Below are positions 42,731 through 55,619 of a DNA stretch of 64,000 nt, piece after piece. The number at the start of each line of letters is the position of its first letter. Positions within the stretch are counted from its first letter, which is position 1. The stretch is from the NCBI GenBank assembly GCA_903813345.2, contig CAIIXF020000010.1, positions 36,943,425 to 37,007,424 on the forward strand, given 5' to 3'. Source of the DNA: Owenia fusiformis (lineage: Eukaryota; Annelida; Polychaeta; Sabellida; Oweniidae). The position numbers and the translations under genes were made by a program. A model generated the notes under the pieces. It was not told where the DNA came from and did not search any database. It worked only from the letters and a program-made list of their open reading frames with translations.

Positions 42731-42785
42731 ATGAATTTATCTATCGTATGTGTCGCGCTGTTAATGCTTGCAGTTCATCAGACAG
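42731..42785 (+). CDS. First coding exon of an unidentified secreted or membrane protein (signal peptide)
   Basis: ATG at 42731 in a fair context (gacaggATGA) opens MNLSIVCVALLMLAVHQT, a classic signal peptide (short polar start, hydrophobic core). It then meets a strong donor, CAG|GTGAGT, in phase 1, the usual phase after a signal-peptide exon. No stop precedes the donor; reading through gives 44 further codons without known similarity. No matching exon 2 was recognised in the remaining 21 kb, so the partner exons are probably beyond the window. Alternative: chance ORF. Confidence 0.5.
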
Positions 42786-45700
42786 GTGAGTCCATATCAA
42801 ATTACCAGGTAAAAGTTCACCGGTCAAAATTTAAATATTTCAAAAATGGCATCCGATTTCTTGTTTCAAAACAAGAAATTATTCTTCAGTTCAAGCTATT
42901 TCCAGTGCACGCTATATAATCCTAGCTTTGGTTATGAATATAAGAAAACGTGAAAATTTGATAATCCAGAATATCATGTCATTATTGTAGGTTAGGCCTA
43001 GGGCAGACATCAGGAATAATTTATTTATTTGATGAATAATTTTGATCCAATTTGCTAGCTTTTCTGTACAGTTGACTCATTTCCTGAAGGTGACTTGACT
43101 TTGAATTAAAAAACTTGATTACTTGATGCCCCTTCCACTACACCGGGAGTACGACAATGGGGACAGAAATATTTGACTTTGGCAGCTTGGGGTGTACAAG
43201 AATTTTATCGTTCTGCTAATTTGTTCGATCACTTAGCCTCATAAATGAGGGGTTGATTTTCAAATCACCCACATAACTATGTAGTTAAAGGCAGAATCAG
43301 ATCTATATGGGGTGACAAAATTACAAGCAACTTGTATAATACTCCTATTCGCGATAAGAGTTCAGGTGGTAATTTACATAAATATCTCCCATGATGCATC
43401 GCTTTGGAAGGGACAACTTTTCATTGGCCCGCCGAACGAGTCGAATACTCTGAACGTTTCTCAGCTTCTGATCTTCCATCACCCCTCAAGTATAGTTATA
43501 TGATCCAATCTATTGAATAATCAGAAAGATAATCGGAGATTCGAAGTAACATTATTGATATTTTTTCGATCTTCGATGAAGTCTGAGCAATTTGGAAAAC
43601 CAGTGACGTCACTGGAATTGGACGGCATTTTCAGCTACAGATTTCTTCGGATTTGGGGATTACAGTTCAAAAAGTCTTGTTATATATCTTAATTACATAC
43701 ATACCTATCATTTGTGCAAATGCAACTCTACATAAATGTTTAATAAAGTCGCAGTGCGGCATTGAAAATAGCACCCCTGTGTAATCCAATGGGAAAGAAC
43801 CCGGATGTAGACGAAGTTGTACCGTACACGAGAGCTCTTCAAACGATAGTTAACTAAACTGAACGAAAACTAAACGTTATCGCGTATTGGTATATTGACC
43901 TACCAATCTATTCCTTACAATATCAAATACAACATCTCCCAAAAGATTCACAATATGTTATAAATTGGTGAAGTTATTTATGATTCAAAGTCCAAAAATG
44001 GGTGAAAAATGTTTAGATTCTCCCAAATAATAAGAATGGTAACCATTCTTATAGAAAAATAATACATCATTGTAAAAATCTTTAGTTTTCCTTGAATAAA
44101 GTATGCAGTTTTGTGATTTTTAGAAAATAGACATGACAAGGAATGACATGAGCCAAAAATATTCTAAAATTGAAACAATTTTTTGTTTAGCCTGCTCGCT
44201 ATCTCTGATTCTCTCTTTAAATTTTGCAGGTGAAAATAAGGATTAGCGTTTATTTAGATATAATTCAGATTTGTGTCAACTACTGACAATATTTTTCAAC
44301 CCAAAGACTTCATATTTATAGCGATCAAAGATGCCAAGTTAGCAGAACAATATATTCATTGCTGTAAAGAAACTAAATATTGAAAAGAATTGTCCATGAA
44401 TAATAAAGTAAAAATGAACTATTTTGATAATTTTACGAACAATGTATGCATAAACATATTCTCGCATCCTGCAATGTTACATGATAAATAAAAATAAATT
44501 TCATGTCCTCCCAATGTCACAAATAAATATACCCAAAGGTGTGGAGTTCTTTCAAATTAACAGATTGTTGAGTCATGATTATTGATGGTATATAAGTAGT
44601 GTCTAATTATGTAAACAGAAAAATATATGCATGCTAAACTGCTAATAGATAATATTAATAAGAGTTAATAAAATAATAATTGATTTTGGGGACATCCATA
44701 ATTTTTGGTATTCTTGGAGCATATTATAAGTTGCTTTTTAAAGGTCCTCACTGAATGTATTTATGGCATAATTACCCCAATTGTCATTCATGGTGCAGAT
44801 CTGATGCGGATAAGCAATCGCATAATTATTCCAATGGGAACCATTGTTTCCTGTAACACTTAACACATCTGGGGTTATCGTTGTTTTACATCAGGCAGCA
44901 ACATGAATTATGTCTGTTTGGAATCCATTTTACACGTATGTAGAATACTTACTATTTGTTGATGGGTGGTTATGTTTTGCCAGTTTTCAACCAAATTATC
45001 AATCATATTTCAGTATTGATATCGTTACAAAGTTATGCTAAAATCTTTCACATTTTTGTTCTTTAAATATAGATTTGGCCAAAATAGTTACTGGATATAG
45101 CATATACAAGTTGTACTTTTGTCTTTTTATCTACACTGTAAAATTAATGTAGTCATTTGATGCATCTATATTCTGCATACTTGCATTGACCAAGAAATTA
45201 GCACTGAGAAAAATCAATATTTTTTATTGATTATATTCTAAATAACTATGTCTTTTCCAATAATTTTTGTGCTTAATTTGACATTATAATGGCCTATATC
45301 TGATAATATGTCACAAAACATTATTGAACTGACCCTGTTATTTTGGTCAAATGAGGTGAAAGTCAGGAATCAAGATTACATTTATAACTTCATAATTTAT
45401 AAAACTGATGCTTAGTGCTCTATGAATAATGTATTGAGATGAGATTCAATGAAGGGTGTGGTTCTGAAATGGACAATAGAGCAAAGAATATGCAGAATAT
45501 ATTGTCACTTTTACTTTATGCTAAAATATGAGGCTTGTAACTGATTTAAAATCTTTCTGAGAAACTCCGAGGGGTAAAATATATAGAATTCCTTTTGTAA
45601 AATGATTTTGACTTCACATTCGTAACATTGAGCTTGGTTTATACTCAGAGTACAGTATTTTATTCTTTCTTCACCCCTCAGGGTTTCCTGAAGTAGGAAA

Positions 45701-47694
45701 AAGTTGCAAGCATTGATTGCAAAATGGAAAATGAATCACTTTTTTGTATACTAATCCATCCCAAGAGTTCTATTCCGTTAATTATTTATCGAAGGGCATG
45801 GAACTGGCATCTGAACTTAAAGAATCGATAAGGAACATGGGTTTGTGCATTGTAGGAACTGAGTGGGGGAAATTAATTGTTCTTAATTAGAGTAGAATGA
45901 TCCTCATTATTGTAATAATAGAACATTCTTACTTGTCATAATGAGCTTATAATCCCTCTGTTTACTCTATATATTATATGGCATAAATTCTTTCTTGCAT
46001 TCTTATTCTCACCAAAACTGATAAATGTTAAATATCCCATGCTTACTAAAATATTCCTTGCTTCTTCTTCTTTATATTCTCATTTCAAAGCATCATCTTT
46101 GAATAACACATATTAAGGGTTGGTTCCCTTGAGTTCTTTAATTATTCACATTATGTCGGTTCAGCTCAATATTGAGTATCTAATAGATTATTTAATGTTT
46201 TCTGTATGTTTGATGCAATATTTATAATATTCACTTGTTATCTTCATTGATATGATTATATTGTGTAATGGGTGTGCCCCTCTTTGTTAAGAAACAGGTA
46301 TATCATTCCACTGTAATCTAAACAAATATAAGAAACCCATATTCAGATGTTGTTTAACATATTCCAGGGTCTGGTTCACAATTGACAATTTTGGACCAAA
46401 ATCACTTGCATTTTTTTTTGGGGGGGGGGGTTTGGTGATTCTAGCTAACACCCCCCCCCCCTTTGGTTACAGACCACAACTTGGTTCAAAATGTACTAGA
46501 AGAATTAATAGTTGTTGTTGGCATATTTGAAAGAAGTTCTTTAATTATCTATTTCAATGAATATAGAATTCATTGAGAATTCTTTGTAGTTTAATCTATT
46601 TATACGTCATTAAAGAAATTTAAAGGTATGAATTGATAGTAAGTTTTGAAAAATGTTATATGGTTTCAACAATTCCCATGAATTAGGGCATTTCTGCATC
46701 TTTGGATTTCTTGAGAAAAACATCAACACGATCAACAAGATCAGTGCAAACATCTTTCTCTAACACTCTATTATGTCTCTGTATATATCCCTTCTTATTC
46801 ATTAAAATTCTTATTGGATTCAATACTTTGAAGTCAACTGTCAGAGTCAATGGGATGCAGGTCTAAAGGCGATGTCATGCAGTAGAATATAGCATTTTGG
46901 AAAGCAGTTAAATATAGAAATCCCATTGTTATATGAATGAAGTAGTATAAAACATGTGAAGTAGAATCTCTCATGTTCACTAGCAATTCATACAAATATA
47001 TAAACCTCCAGATACCACTTTGGAGTTTATTTATGGTTTTTATACCTCAATCCCTTTGAAAGTCTGGAATTACTTTTTTGCTTTCAATTTTTTATATATT
47101 TATGTTCTTTTCGTATTAATTATCATGTTTCACTGGAATAGTTCAATAAGTGAATTTAATCTGAATCTGGTCTATTCAGATCCTGTCCCTTGGTCTGTCT
47201 TAACCAACCCTCTCCCTCTTATTCTTTCCCTTTATGAACTAACATATCATTAATAAATCACATGTATTTAGGCAATGCTTAGAAACAGTTAGGTGGAAGA
47301 AACCCCATTTACAATCAACCTGTAATGTTTCCTGCTAATATATCACATTCTCTCCATTTTTGAAAAATCCGTCTGCTCATGCTTATTTCACTCTATTTCT
47401 CTCTAAAATTTGAATGGAGTGTTTTGTTTTCTTGTATTTCTAAACAACTAAAAGTGTTAACTACATGCTTGTATACTTTATTCCTTGCTATTTGTTACAT
47501 TCTTTGGTTATTTCATGTTTTGAAAAAATAATATGGCCGTGAGATTTTATCTCCGGGCAAGCTCATGGGGAGCATAAGACAAATGTGTATGGATGAAGAT
47601 TAATTAGCTCTACAGTTTTCTTGTATGTTTTTGCTGAAAATATGATGAATGTTTAAGGGTGAATATTTTGATAACATACATACTATTATGTATG
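42786..47694. other. Long AT-rich non-coding stretch, probably intron
   Basis: No exon, RNA gene or strong inverted repeat recognised. 43330-43560 is less AT-rich with a 63-codon frame that starts on GTG, not ATG, and was not accepted. At 46408-46465 a run of t and g (t9 g10) is followed within 25 bp by a complementary c-run, a potential G/C hairpin. Confidence 0.45.
47370..47560 (+). repeat. Dispersed ~200-bp repeat (family 'ctgctcatgcttatttcac'), copy 1
   Basis: Contains ctgctcatgcttatttcact, ctctctaaaatttgaat, ttttcttgtatttct, agtgttaactacatgcttgt and actttattccttgct in order. This block order defines the family here. Confidence 0.8.
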
Positions 47695-47718
47695 TATCCC
47701 ATGGGGGTTTATTTAGCC

Positions 47719-48040
47719 GTGGTCGCCGGGTTGGCCTAGTGGTTAAGGCATTGGTCTGAAAAGCAGGAAGTCTGGCTTCAAGCTGAAAAGTAGAGGTCTT
47801 GGGTTCAAACCCAGGTCACAGCACTTCTTGTGATTTGTCTTTGACCTATGACTGCTGACCTATACCGGCGATTACTAGAGTGCTGCTAACTCGATAAAAG
47901 GCTGGCGCTGGCTAGAATTGTCTATGGTTCTAGCCAGGATAAAGATACCAGATCTTCAACTCGACAATGGGAAGAACTGCTCCACCTTATTGACTAATAT
48001 GTCATGATATGACATCTAAAGAGTCGATAAAAGATATATA
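47719..48040 (+). mobile_element. tRNA-derived SINE (Leu/Ser-like head)
   Basis: Box A tggcctagtgg (47732-47742) and box B ggttcaaaccc (47802-47812) are 70 bp apart, as in tRNAs with a long variable arm; the head spans about 47719-47823. A body of roughly 200 bp follows, ending in a 'gataaaagatatatatatac' tail. Confidence 0.75.
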
Positions 48041-48042
48041 TA

Positions 48043-48218
48043 TACAAATAGTGACTGCCATTGAGGGCAATAGTGTAAATTATTTCCCCGAGGGAATATC
48101 CTCTACAATGCACTATTCCCGAAGCCGCAGGCTGGGGGAATAGTACATTGTAGAGGATATTCCCAAGGGGAAATCATTTACACTATTGCTCAAAATTAGG
48201 CAGTCACTATTTGTTTTA
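48043..48218. repeat. Long hairpin, ~85-bp arms
   Basis: Caaatagtgactgcc, gcaatagtgtaaat, ggaatatcctctacaatg and cactattccc on the left pair with the mirror image ending cagtcactatttg on the right; the centre is gccgcaggc. Similar 'gggaatat' and 'gaggg' motifs recur to 48690. Confidence 0.85.
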
Positions 48219-49352
48219 TTATATACCCTATACTGACTCTTGTCCCGTTTCCTCTGCGAAGGCCAAAAAGGCTTAGAAAGCCCCCTCTCCGGGTCCATTG
48301 TTAGCATTATAAGCTGTGACGTCATCAGATGCTCAACAGGAATTTTTGCCTCTGAGACTCTCACTTGACAAATTCAATCGCGTTTAACACGCGGAATAGA
48401 TTATCATAACACTTGAAATTACACAGACGTATTGAGATTAGGGAACTTTATACACGTTGCTTATATTGTATCGTTCACGCACGTCTGTCATGGTGAACGG
48501 AGTTGATTTGTGTTTGTGCTCATCCTCCATTTTTCTGTTTTTCGTCTGCGCAGTGATGATGCGCAGACGTTTCCAAGGGTAATAGAACTTGCAATTGTGA
48601 CGTCAGCGGGCAATAGTTCAAATGTATATTCCCGCTGACGTCACATTTGAGGGAATATAACTTTCCGAGGGAAATAGTAAATCTATTTCGGAACACGTGA
48701 CTAGGTATTGACCAATCAGGATTAGTGTTACATATTGGGTATATAATAAACATACATATTGTTATATTGTAATCTGGCCAAAATTCCAGAACAGAATTTT
48801 TCTGCCAGTATGTTTTTGCCATATATAGCACATGCTTGATTTATTATCCCATGGGGGTTTATTTAGCCACTGGAGTCATTTTATTTCATGGATCTCTATA
48901 ATATTCACTTCTCATTTTTCATGAAAACCCTGGAAATCTGACTGATCCCTTTAAAAAACATGTTTGCTCCGATGTTCTCAGGTCAGAAAGAAGTCCATAT
49001 ACAAAGAAAACAATAATATTGATATATTTTGTATTAAAAGACTACATGGTTCACGTATATTTACTATATTATTATATTATATGCTTATTTCTGATTCTGT
49101 CTGAAATCTTAAAAATGACTATAATAACATTTATCCATGGGTTATCAGGTCTGCCATTTGTTTTTTATTTCACATTTTTACCTAACCATCTGGTTAAAGG
49201 TAAAAAATAGGTTAGCAGATTTGGAAAAGCTGCCTAGCTTATTTGATTTCAACTTGTCAAGTATAAAATGGAAGCAGACATTCCTTTCAAGATCTTGAAC
49301 TACTTTCTGATCTTTCATAGTCTAGTCTCTTTTTGCCCTTTCCGATAAAATA

Positions 49353-49911
49353 AAGTAAACCTGTCTAATCCGGACACCCCTTGACGGGCCAAAGGTGTTC
49401 AGATTAGCAGGTGTTCACACTTCAGGGTTTTATAAAATGTGAGTAAATGGGAGATAACAAGAAATATATTCACATTTAGAGTTGTTCAGATTAGAGATAT
49501 GTTCACATTGAGGTATTCACATTGAGAGGTGTTCATATTGAGAGATGTTCACATTGAGAGGTGTTCACATTGAGAGGTGTTCATATTGAGAGATGTTCAC
49601 ATTGAGAGGTGTTCACATTGAGGTATTCACATTGAGAGGTATTCATATTGAGAGATGTTCACATTGAGAGGTGTTCACATTGAGAGGTGTTCATATTGAG
49701 AGATGTTCACATTGAGAGGTGTTTACATTGAGAGGTGTTCACATTGAGAGGTGTTCACATTGAGAGGTGTTCACATTAGAGAGGCGTTCACATTGAGAGG
49801 TGTTCACATTGAGAGGTGTTCACATTAGAGAGGTGTTCACATTAGAGAGGCGTTCACATTAGAGAGGTGTTCACATTAGAGAGGTGTTCAGATGACAGAT
49901 ATGTTTCACTG
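49353..49911. mobile_element. Pogo-like MITE expanded by an internal ~16-bp minisatellite
   Basis: Left end aagtaaacctgtctaatccg and right end (reverse complement cagtgaaacatatctgtcat) resemble the termini of the element at 54406-54590. Between 49500 and 49890 about 25 units of gttcacattgagaggt (variants gttcatattgagagat, gttcacattagagagg) are in tandem. The same phrase occurs once or twice near the terminus of the unexpanded relative. Confidence 0.75.
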
Positions 49912-51247
49912 TAGTTCAATATCCAGATTTGGATTCTGTTGCTAGAAACACCTGATGAAGAATTCAATATGGTGTTGAATCTTCGTGTTAATTTTATTAC
50001 AGTATTCGCAAACAGTATTTGTATTTTACGAGTGCATCTTGACTCCTGGGTATTCTAGAAAATCTAGAAATGCATTGAGGGTTTAGTTTGTCAGGGAATT
50101 CTCATTTTGTTAACTCATGGTATATAATTTTTGATTTTTCGTATTTAAAACTGAAATTAGAACCAATGGGTGCTTCATCTAGGATAAATCGAATGGTGAA
50201 ATTACATGTCACCTTTGAATATCCATTTTCACCCAATCAAAGGGTGAAATACTCTATATTTTAACATAAGAGATCAAATTAGGATTAAGCAGCATATAGA
50301 AAAAACCTAGACCTAGATCCCTGAAATATTAAGAAAGAATCTGAGTTGAGTAAAATGATATTAAAAATGGCTTTGGGAAAGAATCAAGGAATTTGACAGA
50401 TGCATAAACAGTTCACTGGAGCATCTTGATTGAATTCCAAAGGAGGTAATATATATCCCATCAGCCTTTGTGTTTGCTGAGTAGGATTTAATTATATTGG
50501 AGCTGGAAGGTTTAGGATGACATTCACAAACCAATATTTGCTTGATCCCTATGGGAAATTTTCATCATTGTAAATATTTGTTCAAATTATAAGTTTCATC
50601 TCCAGTGTCATTGCATTGTGGGATCAGTTGAGCTCCTGTTTTACATGAGGCATCATGGGAGCTGGTTAGACTCCTGTGCTACATATATGTTATATTGGAT
50701 TCCTACATTGAAGGGATTCAGATGTTATAATTTTTGATGGTTTTCTAAATCAGCCAGATCATTCTTAAGTATGTGGTTTATGTTCAAACTCCCATGGTGT
50801 CTCAGTATAGACATTACATTAGGCAATGTCTAGCTACAGACCATTGTAAGCCACCCCCCCCCACCTCCAGTCAGTATTGAGTGCTAATGCTTACTTCATA
50901 ACTTATGTAACCCCACTGTTCATCATTCTGAAGAGCTATATGGAATTCTAAGGCCCTAATTTTCTTTTCGAGGCCCTGTCTTGGAGGCAAGAAGGTATTA
51001 CTATATAAAGCCCTCTGAAAAATTCAAATAAAATGATGATGAAAAGGGGTAACAGATTGGTAGGAGCAAGAACATAAACATTAACTTTTTCTTTGTGAGG
51101 ATTTCTAGCCAGGTTTTATTCCATCAATTAAGTCAGGAAAAGTGTAACACCTGGTCAAAAAGTACCTAAGATAAACAAATCCAACCCTAAACCTATATCT
51201 GGGTGAACAACTGTTCCCTGATTTCAGATTGAACATTTCAACAAGAA

Positions 51248-51420
51248 TGTCGTCTGCTCATGCTTATTCCACTCAGATTCTCTCTAAAATTTGAATAAAG
51301 TATCTGATTTTCTTGCATTTCTATACAATTTGGAGTAGTGTTTACTTCCTACTTTACTTTATGTAAAGCTAGTTTCACTATTTTTTTAATATATTTTGCA
51401 TTTTAAAACGGAACCATTTT
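51248..51420 (+). repeat. Dispersed ~200-bp repeat, copy 2
   Basis: Ctgctcatgcttattccact, tctctaaaatttgaataaag, ttttcttgcatttctataca and, further on, ttttgcattttaaaac. Same block order as copy 1. Confidence 0.8.
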
Positions 51421-51886
51421 GGTATTTTTTCAAGGCTTTTATGAGAATGCTGTTTTCTGTCACAGTCATTTCATAACAAAATACATAACATATTCAGTTT
51501 GTAGTACAGCAACTTAGGAAAGTTATGACCAGAAAACTTAAACAAGAAAAAAATACATTAGATGTGTCATTGTAATTTTGTGAATTTATCAAAGTTCTTT
51601 TTGGTACATCAAGTTTGTAAACAAAAGCTCAAAATAATCTTTTAACATCAAGGTACATGTAGATGTATTTTTGAAATAATGTTAAGTACTTAGGTTTTAG
51701 GGATCCTTCCTATATGTGATATTTAATTGGACCAAATGCTTTTAGCAATTAACTGATGATAAAAGTCAGGTTGAAGTCTTGCAGAGTCTTCAAATTGTTT
51801 TCTGTGACATGTTTTATGATAGGGATGAAGTATACTTGATAACAAGTGCATTTTACAATGAACATGCTAAAATGAGTAAAACAATG

Positions 51887-52050
51887 TCCATCTGCTCATG
51901 TGTTTATTTTATACTACTATTTTGTAAAATTTGAAGTGTCTAATTTTCTTGCATTTTTAGTGTTAACTTCAGGCATGTTTACTTCAATCCTTGCTAATTC
52001 CTCTCATTTCTCTATTATTGAAGTGTCCAGTTTTCTTGCATATCTACAGG
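51887..52050 (+). repeat. Dispersed ~200-bp repeat, copy 3 (rearranged)
   Basis: Ctgctcatgtgtttatttta, gtgtctaattttcttgcatt and tgtttacttcaatccttgct; part of the central block (gaagtgtccagttttcttgc) is duplicated at 52020. Confidence 0.65.
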
Positions 52051-52739
52051 ATGGTTTTTTATTTGGATATGTCTTTTTTGAAAATGCATGGATTTTAATA
52101 AAATTTTGGCAGGATATATGCAGGAATCAATTTTACAAATGTAAAATTATATCAAAATAAAAAATATGGATGTTTTTGGTCCATCTTGTATAAATTCAGA
52201 GTGTTTTTTGGCTGAAAGTGTTTGGGTTTTTTAACATGAAAGTCTGAGACAGATAATAAAATGGGACCAAAACGTGTTAACATTGATATGTGTTCAAAGA
52301 GGTGTTTGAATGAACAGGTTTAACTGTGTTCAGTTATGTTGGTTTTATGCTACCCATGACAGAGATAACAATGTTGTTGTAATTTTGTACAATAGCCAAG
52401 AAAATTTCCTTGGAGAAATCAAGAAATTGGCACACCCATTAATATATTATCAAAGTTAGGGGTTGTTCACTCAGAATATAGTGTTAAATAGTGAAATCAG
52501 AGAGGAACTATAAAATGATGGAAGTTGAGGTTTCAAACTAATCAGAAATAATTTTCAGGATAATTTTTTGCTTCTGGTAATTGAAAATTCCAATGGAAAT
52601 TTCCTCTTTTTTAGTAACAATTGAATTGTTATTCAAGAGCAAGATGAATTAGGGAAATTATATGGGATTTATTGTTAAATGTTTGGCCTGTTGGATGTTT
52701 TGTTCATCTGGTTCTTGTCATGATATAAAACCTCAAGAA

Positions 52740-52905
52740 ATGTTCTGGTAGTCATGTTTTAAAATGCAAATAGAATGAAAAGAGTGGAATCAGAAAGAAA
52801 TATAATGTTTTGGACTTGTTGTTAGCATGCTAATTTGTATGAAAATGCAAAAAATTGAATATTTCTTTTAAACTTTAGAGAGAAATAGTGTTGAATATGA
52901 GTGGT
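52740..52905 (-). repeat. Dispersed ~200-bp repeat, copy 4 (inverted, degraded)
   Basis: Gtcatgttttaaaatgcaaa, then aatttgtatgaaaatgcaa and aaactttagagagaaatag; matches the complement of the family with many changes. Confidence 0.6.
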
Positions 52906-53859
52906 TCGAAAGTACCATATTCTTTGTACTTTGTTAGCTTTTACCCAGAATGCACCCTTCTTTTTACAATACATGTATTTTCTTCATCCATCCTAGAACA
53001 TATATTTGTTTCCTTATCGTTATGGTAATATTGTCTCTAGTATTCTGTTTTCTTACTAAGACTCCATTCTTAGATCATTTTATACATCTTTCATCAAAAG
53101 GCTTCATTTCTCTTTCGACCTAATATACCTAGTTTTAGCCTCAAGGTCAAACATTGTATAATACATAATTTAGCTCAAGGGGTTATAAGATCTCCATCTT
53201 GTAAAGACATTTCACTGATCAGGAAATGATTGTCCAGATTTCTACCAGATGGAAATCTGTCAAAACTGTCAAGATATCTTCACAACAAAATTCTTATTAT
53301 GATTGGCTAAAAGCCTGATTTTCTAGCTTGCAAGATATAAAAAGGGGGGGGGGAAGGGGGGCTTTTAGGGGGTCTTAGTGCAACTTCTCCTGTGATTGGT
53401 TTTCCATCATCATTAGAAATCATGGCCTTCTATTAGCTTCTTTCTAGTGTATGCATATTCTAGTTGAAGGCAGAAAGATGTGATGAGAATAGGCCTTGAT
53501 TGGTTTTCTATTTGCAAGAGTCAGAAGGTAATTTGCTTTGCTAATATAAACTTACAGATTGGTTCAAAATAAATACAATAGACACACATTAATTTGATAA
53601 CTCGAACCTATATTTTCGATTCATATTTTACTATTGATATGTAATAATTCATTCTAAATATTGATATATATTAATTTATTGTTTGGTTATAAGAATTTTT
53701 TATACCTTTTAAATTGCCTGAGGAAAAAAATTAGGTGGAGTGTGTAACAGTTTGAAAAAATGGCATTACTCAATCAATGTTATTTCAAATGTGATTTATA
53801 AAAATAGCACATGTTACGATACACTTTAATTACAGCTTAATATAGCCCTTATATAAAAC

Positions 53860-54035
53860 ATCATGAGGTCATGTTTTAAAATGCAAATTAGAGTAAAAAA
53901 AAGAGGAATTAGCAAGGAATAAAGTAAACAGGCATGTAGTTGACACTCTAAATTGTATTAAAATGCAAGAAAATCAGACACTTCATTCAAATTTTAGAGA
54001 GAAATCTAGAGAAATAAGCATGAGCAGACAGACAT
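53860..54035 (-). repeat. Dispersed ~200-bp repeat, copy 5 (inverted)
   Basis: Ggtcatgttttaaaatgcaa, agcaaggaataaagtaaaca, tgcaagaaaatcagacactt, aaattttagagagaaa and aataagcatgagcagac. One of the most complete copies; it shows both ends of the unit. Confidence 0.8.
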
Positions 54036-54405
54036 TCAAAGACTAAAATCTCTCAATATTCGACCTCCATTTTCTCACCTTGTTAAATTATTATTGCGAC
54101 TTTTTCAATAATATAATTACAAAGTACAGATGCTGATTTTAAGTGTAATTATTCAATGAACATCACCTCAGGAAGTGCTTCAAATATAAATATAAAAACA
54201 AAGATGATTCTAGAATTTTGGGGGTTGAGTTTTATCAGTAGGAACCACTTGAGTTTGTTGTGGTACAAAGTTATACTAGTTGTTGAAAACATTTATCACA
54301 ATCATAATAATATTTACTTAAACTATTATCAATAAAAAAATTTAGAAAGTGTTATTTAGTCGATTATGAAAATACTGCACTGTCAAGTTCACCGAGATGG
54401 TTATT

Positions 54406-54590
54406 CAGTAAAACTCGTCTAATCTGAACATTACTGGGATTTGCCAAAAGTGTTTGGATTTGAGCGAGTGTTCATATTTTCAGGTTTTCAAACATTGAGT
54501 CACTGGGGAGAACAAATTTGTGACTAAGAAAAGTGTTCCCATTGAGAGGTATTCAGATCAGAGAGGTGTTCGGATAGACAGATTTTACTG
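54406..54590. mobile_element. 185-bp pogo-like MITE
   Basis: TIR cagtaaaactcgtctaatct / cagtaaaatctgtctatccg, continuing 'gaaca'. Interior gtgttcatattttcagg and attgagaggtattcagatca. This is the unexpanded form of the element at 49353-49911. No coding. Confidence 0.75.
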
Positions 54591-55269
54591 TGTTGAATTT
54601 TAGTAATCCATTATTGGTATTTATCAATTTATTTGTCACCCTTTTGTCATGTATTCAATTATGAATAATAGATTATGACATTTTCAGTCATGATTCACAC
54701 ATTGTCATTTCAGTAATGCATTGGTGAGGTGTTTGTTGTAGCAGTTTTTGATATGCTAATCTTAGTGATCTTCTCTGTGGTCACGTCAAATCAGATTATG
54801 ACACTTTCTGTTATGATTCATATATTGTCTTTTCAGTGATACCTAATGCATTGGTAAGGTGTTTATTGTAACAGTTTGTGATATGCTTATCTTCTCTATG
54901 ATCAGGTCAGATCAGATTAATTGCAATGTCATAATTGAGATTATCCCGAGTGTCCCCATCCTAGGAGCTTTGTAAATTAAGGAGATGAAGCTCTCTTTTA
55001 AATGAGCAAAGTGAAACTATTAGAAATGGGTGAATCATACTGAGCATGGCTAAACAGAAAGTTTCAAAACAAAAGTCATATTCAAAATTCAGACACAGAA
55101 ATCACCTAACAAGAGTATGGGATTCAGTATAATGTAAAATACAATATGGAAGGCATGTCTTCTCTGAGGATTGTTCAAATTGGATTTAGCTCCTGAGCGG
55201 CATTAGTCATACTGTCTTCAAGATGAATTGACCTTTAAGTATAAGAAGACAAGACTCTGCTCTTATCAC

Positions 55270-55400
55270 AAATGTCCGTCTGCTCAAAGCTCATTTCATT
55301 CCATTTCTCTCTAAAATTTGAATAAAATGTCTGATTTTCTCACATTTCTTTACAATTTAGAGTGTTAACTAAATGACTGTATGCTTCAATTCTTGTGTTT
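55270..55400 (+). repeat. Dispersed ~200-bp repeat, copy 6
   Basis: Ctgctcaaagctcatttcat, ttctctctaaaatttgaata, tgtctgattttctcacattt, tagagtgttaactaaatgac. 5' portion well kept. Confidence 0.75.
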
Positions 55401-55619
55401 ACCACTATTTTTTGATAAATTTGGTATTTAAAAAAATGAACATTGTTACTTTTGTCTCATGGGTGGTGACTTATTACGTTAAAACATTAGATTGCTCGAG
55501 AGCGGAAATGAAATATAGAAATGGTTTGTTTTGTAGACGAGTCTTGTTAAATCATGTACTTTCGAGCAAAATTCTGAATCATTCATTACCCATCGTCACT
55601 GCATGGTTGAATTAAGTGC

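Larger units (their letters stand above)
47695..48868. repeat. 1.13-kb composite segment between exact 24-bp direct repeats
   Basis: The 24-bp word beginning tatcccatgggggttt and ending atttagcc is at 47695-47718 and 48845-48868 without mismatch. Between lie a tRNA-derived SINE starting right at the left repeat, a long hairpin (48043-48218) and a second inverted pair (tgtgacgtcagcggg / cccgctgacgtcaca, 48597-48645). The direct repeats are long for a target-site duplication but fit LINE-mediated insertion followed by secondary insertions. Confidence 0.7.

Noticed and set aside
43312-43503. 63-codon frame with a hydrophobic start resembling a signal peptide
   Set aside because: It begins with GTG rather than ATG, has no supported acceptor in the phase needed by the exon at 42731, and no recognisable similarity.
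49490-49890. CRISPR-like array of short repeats
   Set aside because: Units are contiguous with no unique spacers, in a eukaryotic MITE context.
49951-50000. Possible hammerhead ribozyme (ctgatga followed by a stem gaagaattcaa / ttgaatcttc)
   Set aside because: The GAAA core is missing after stem II; cttcgtgtt follows instead.
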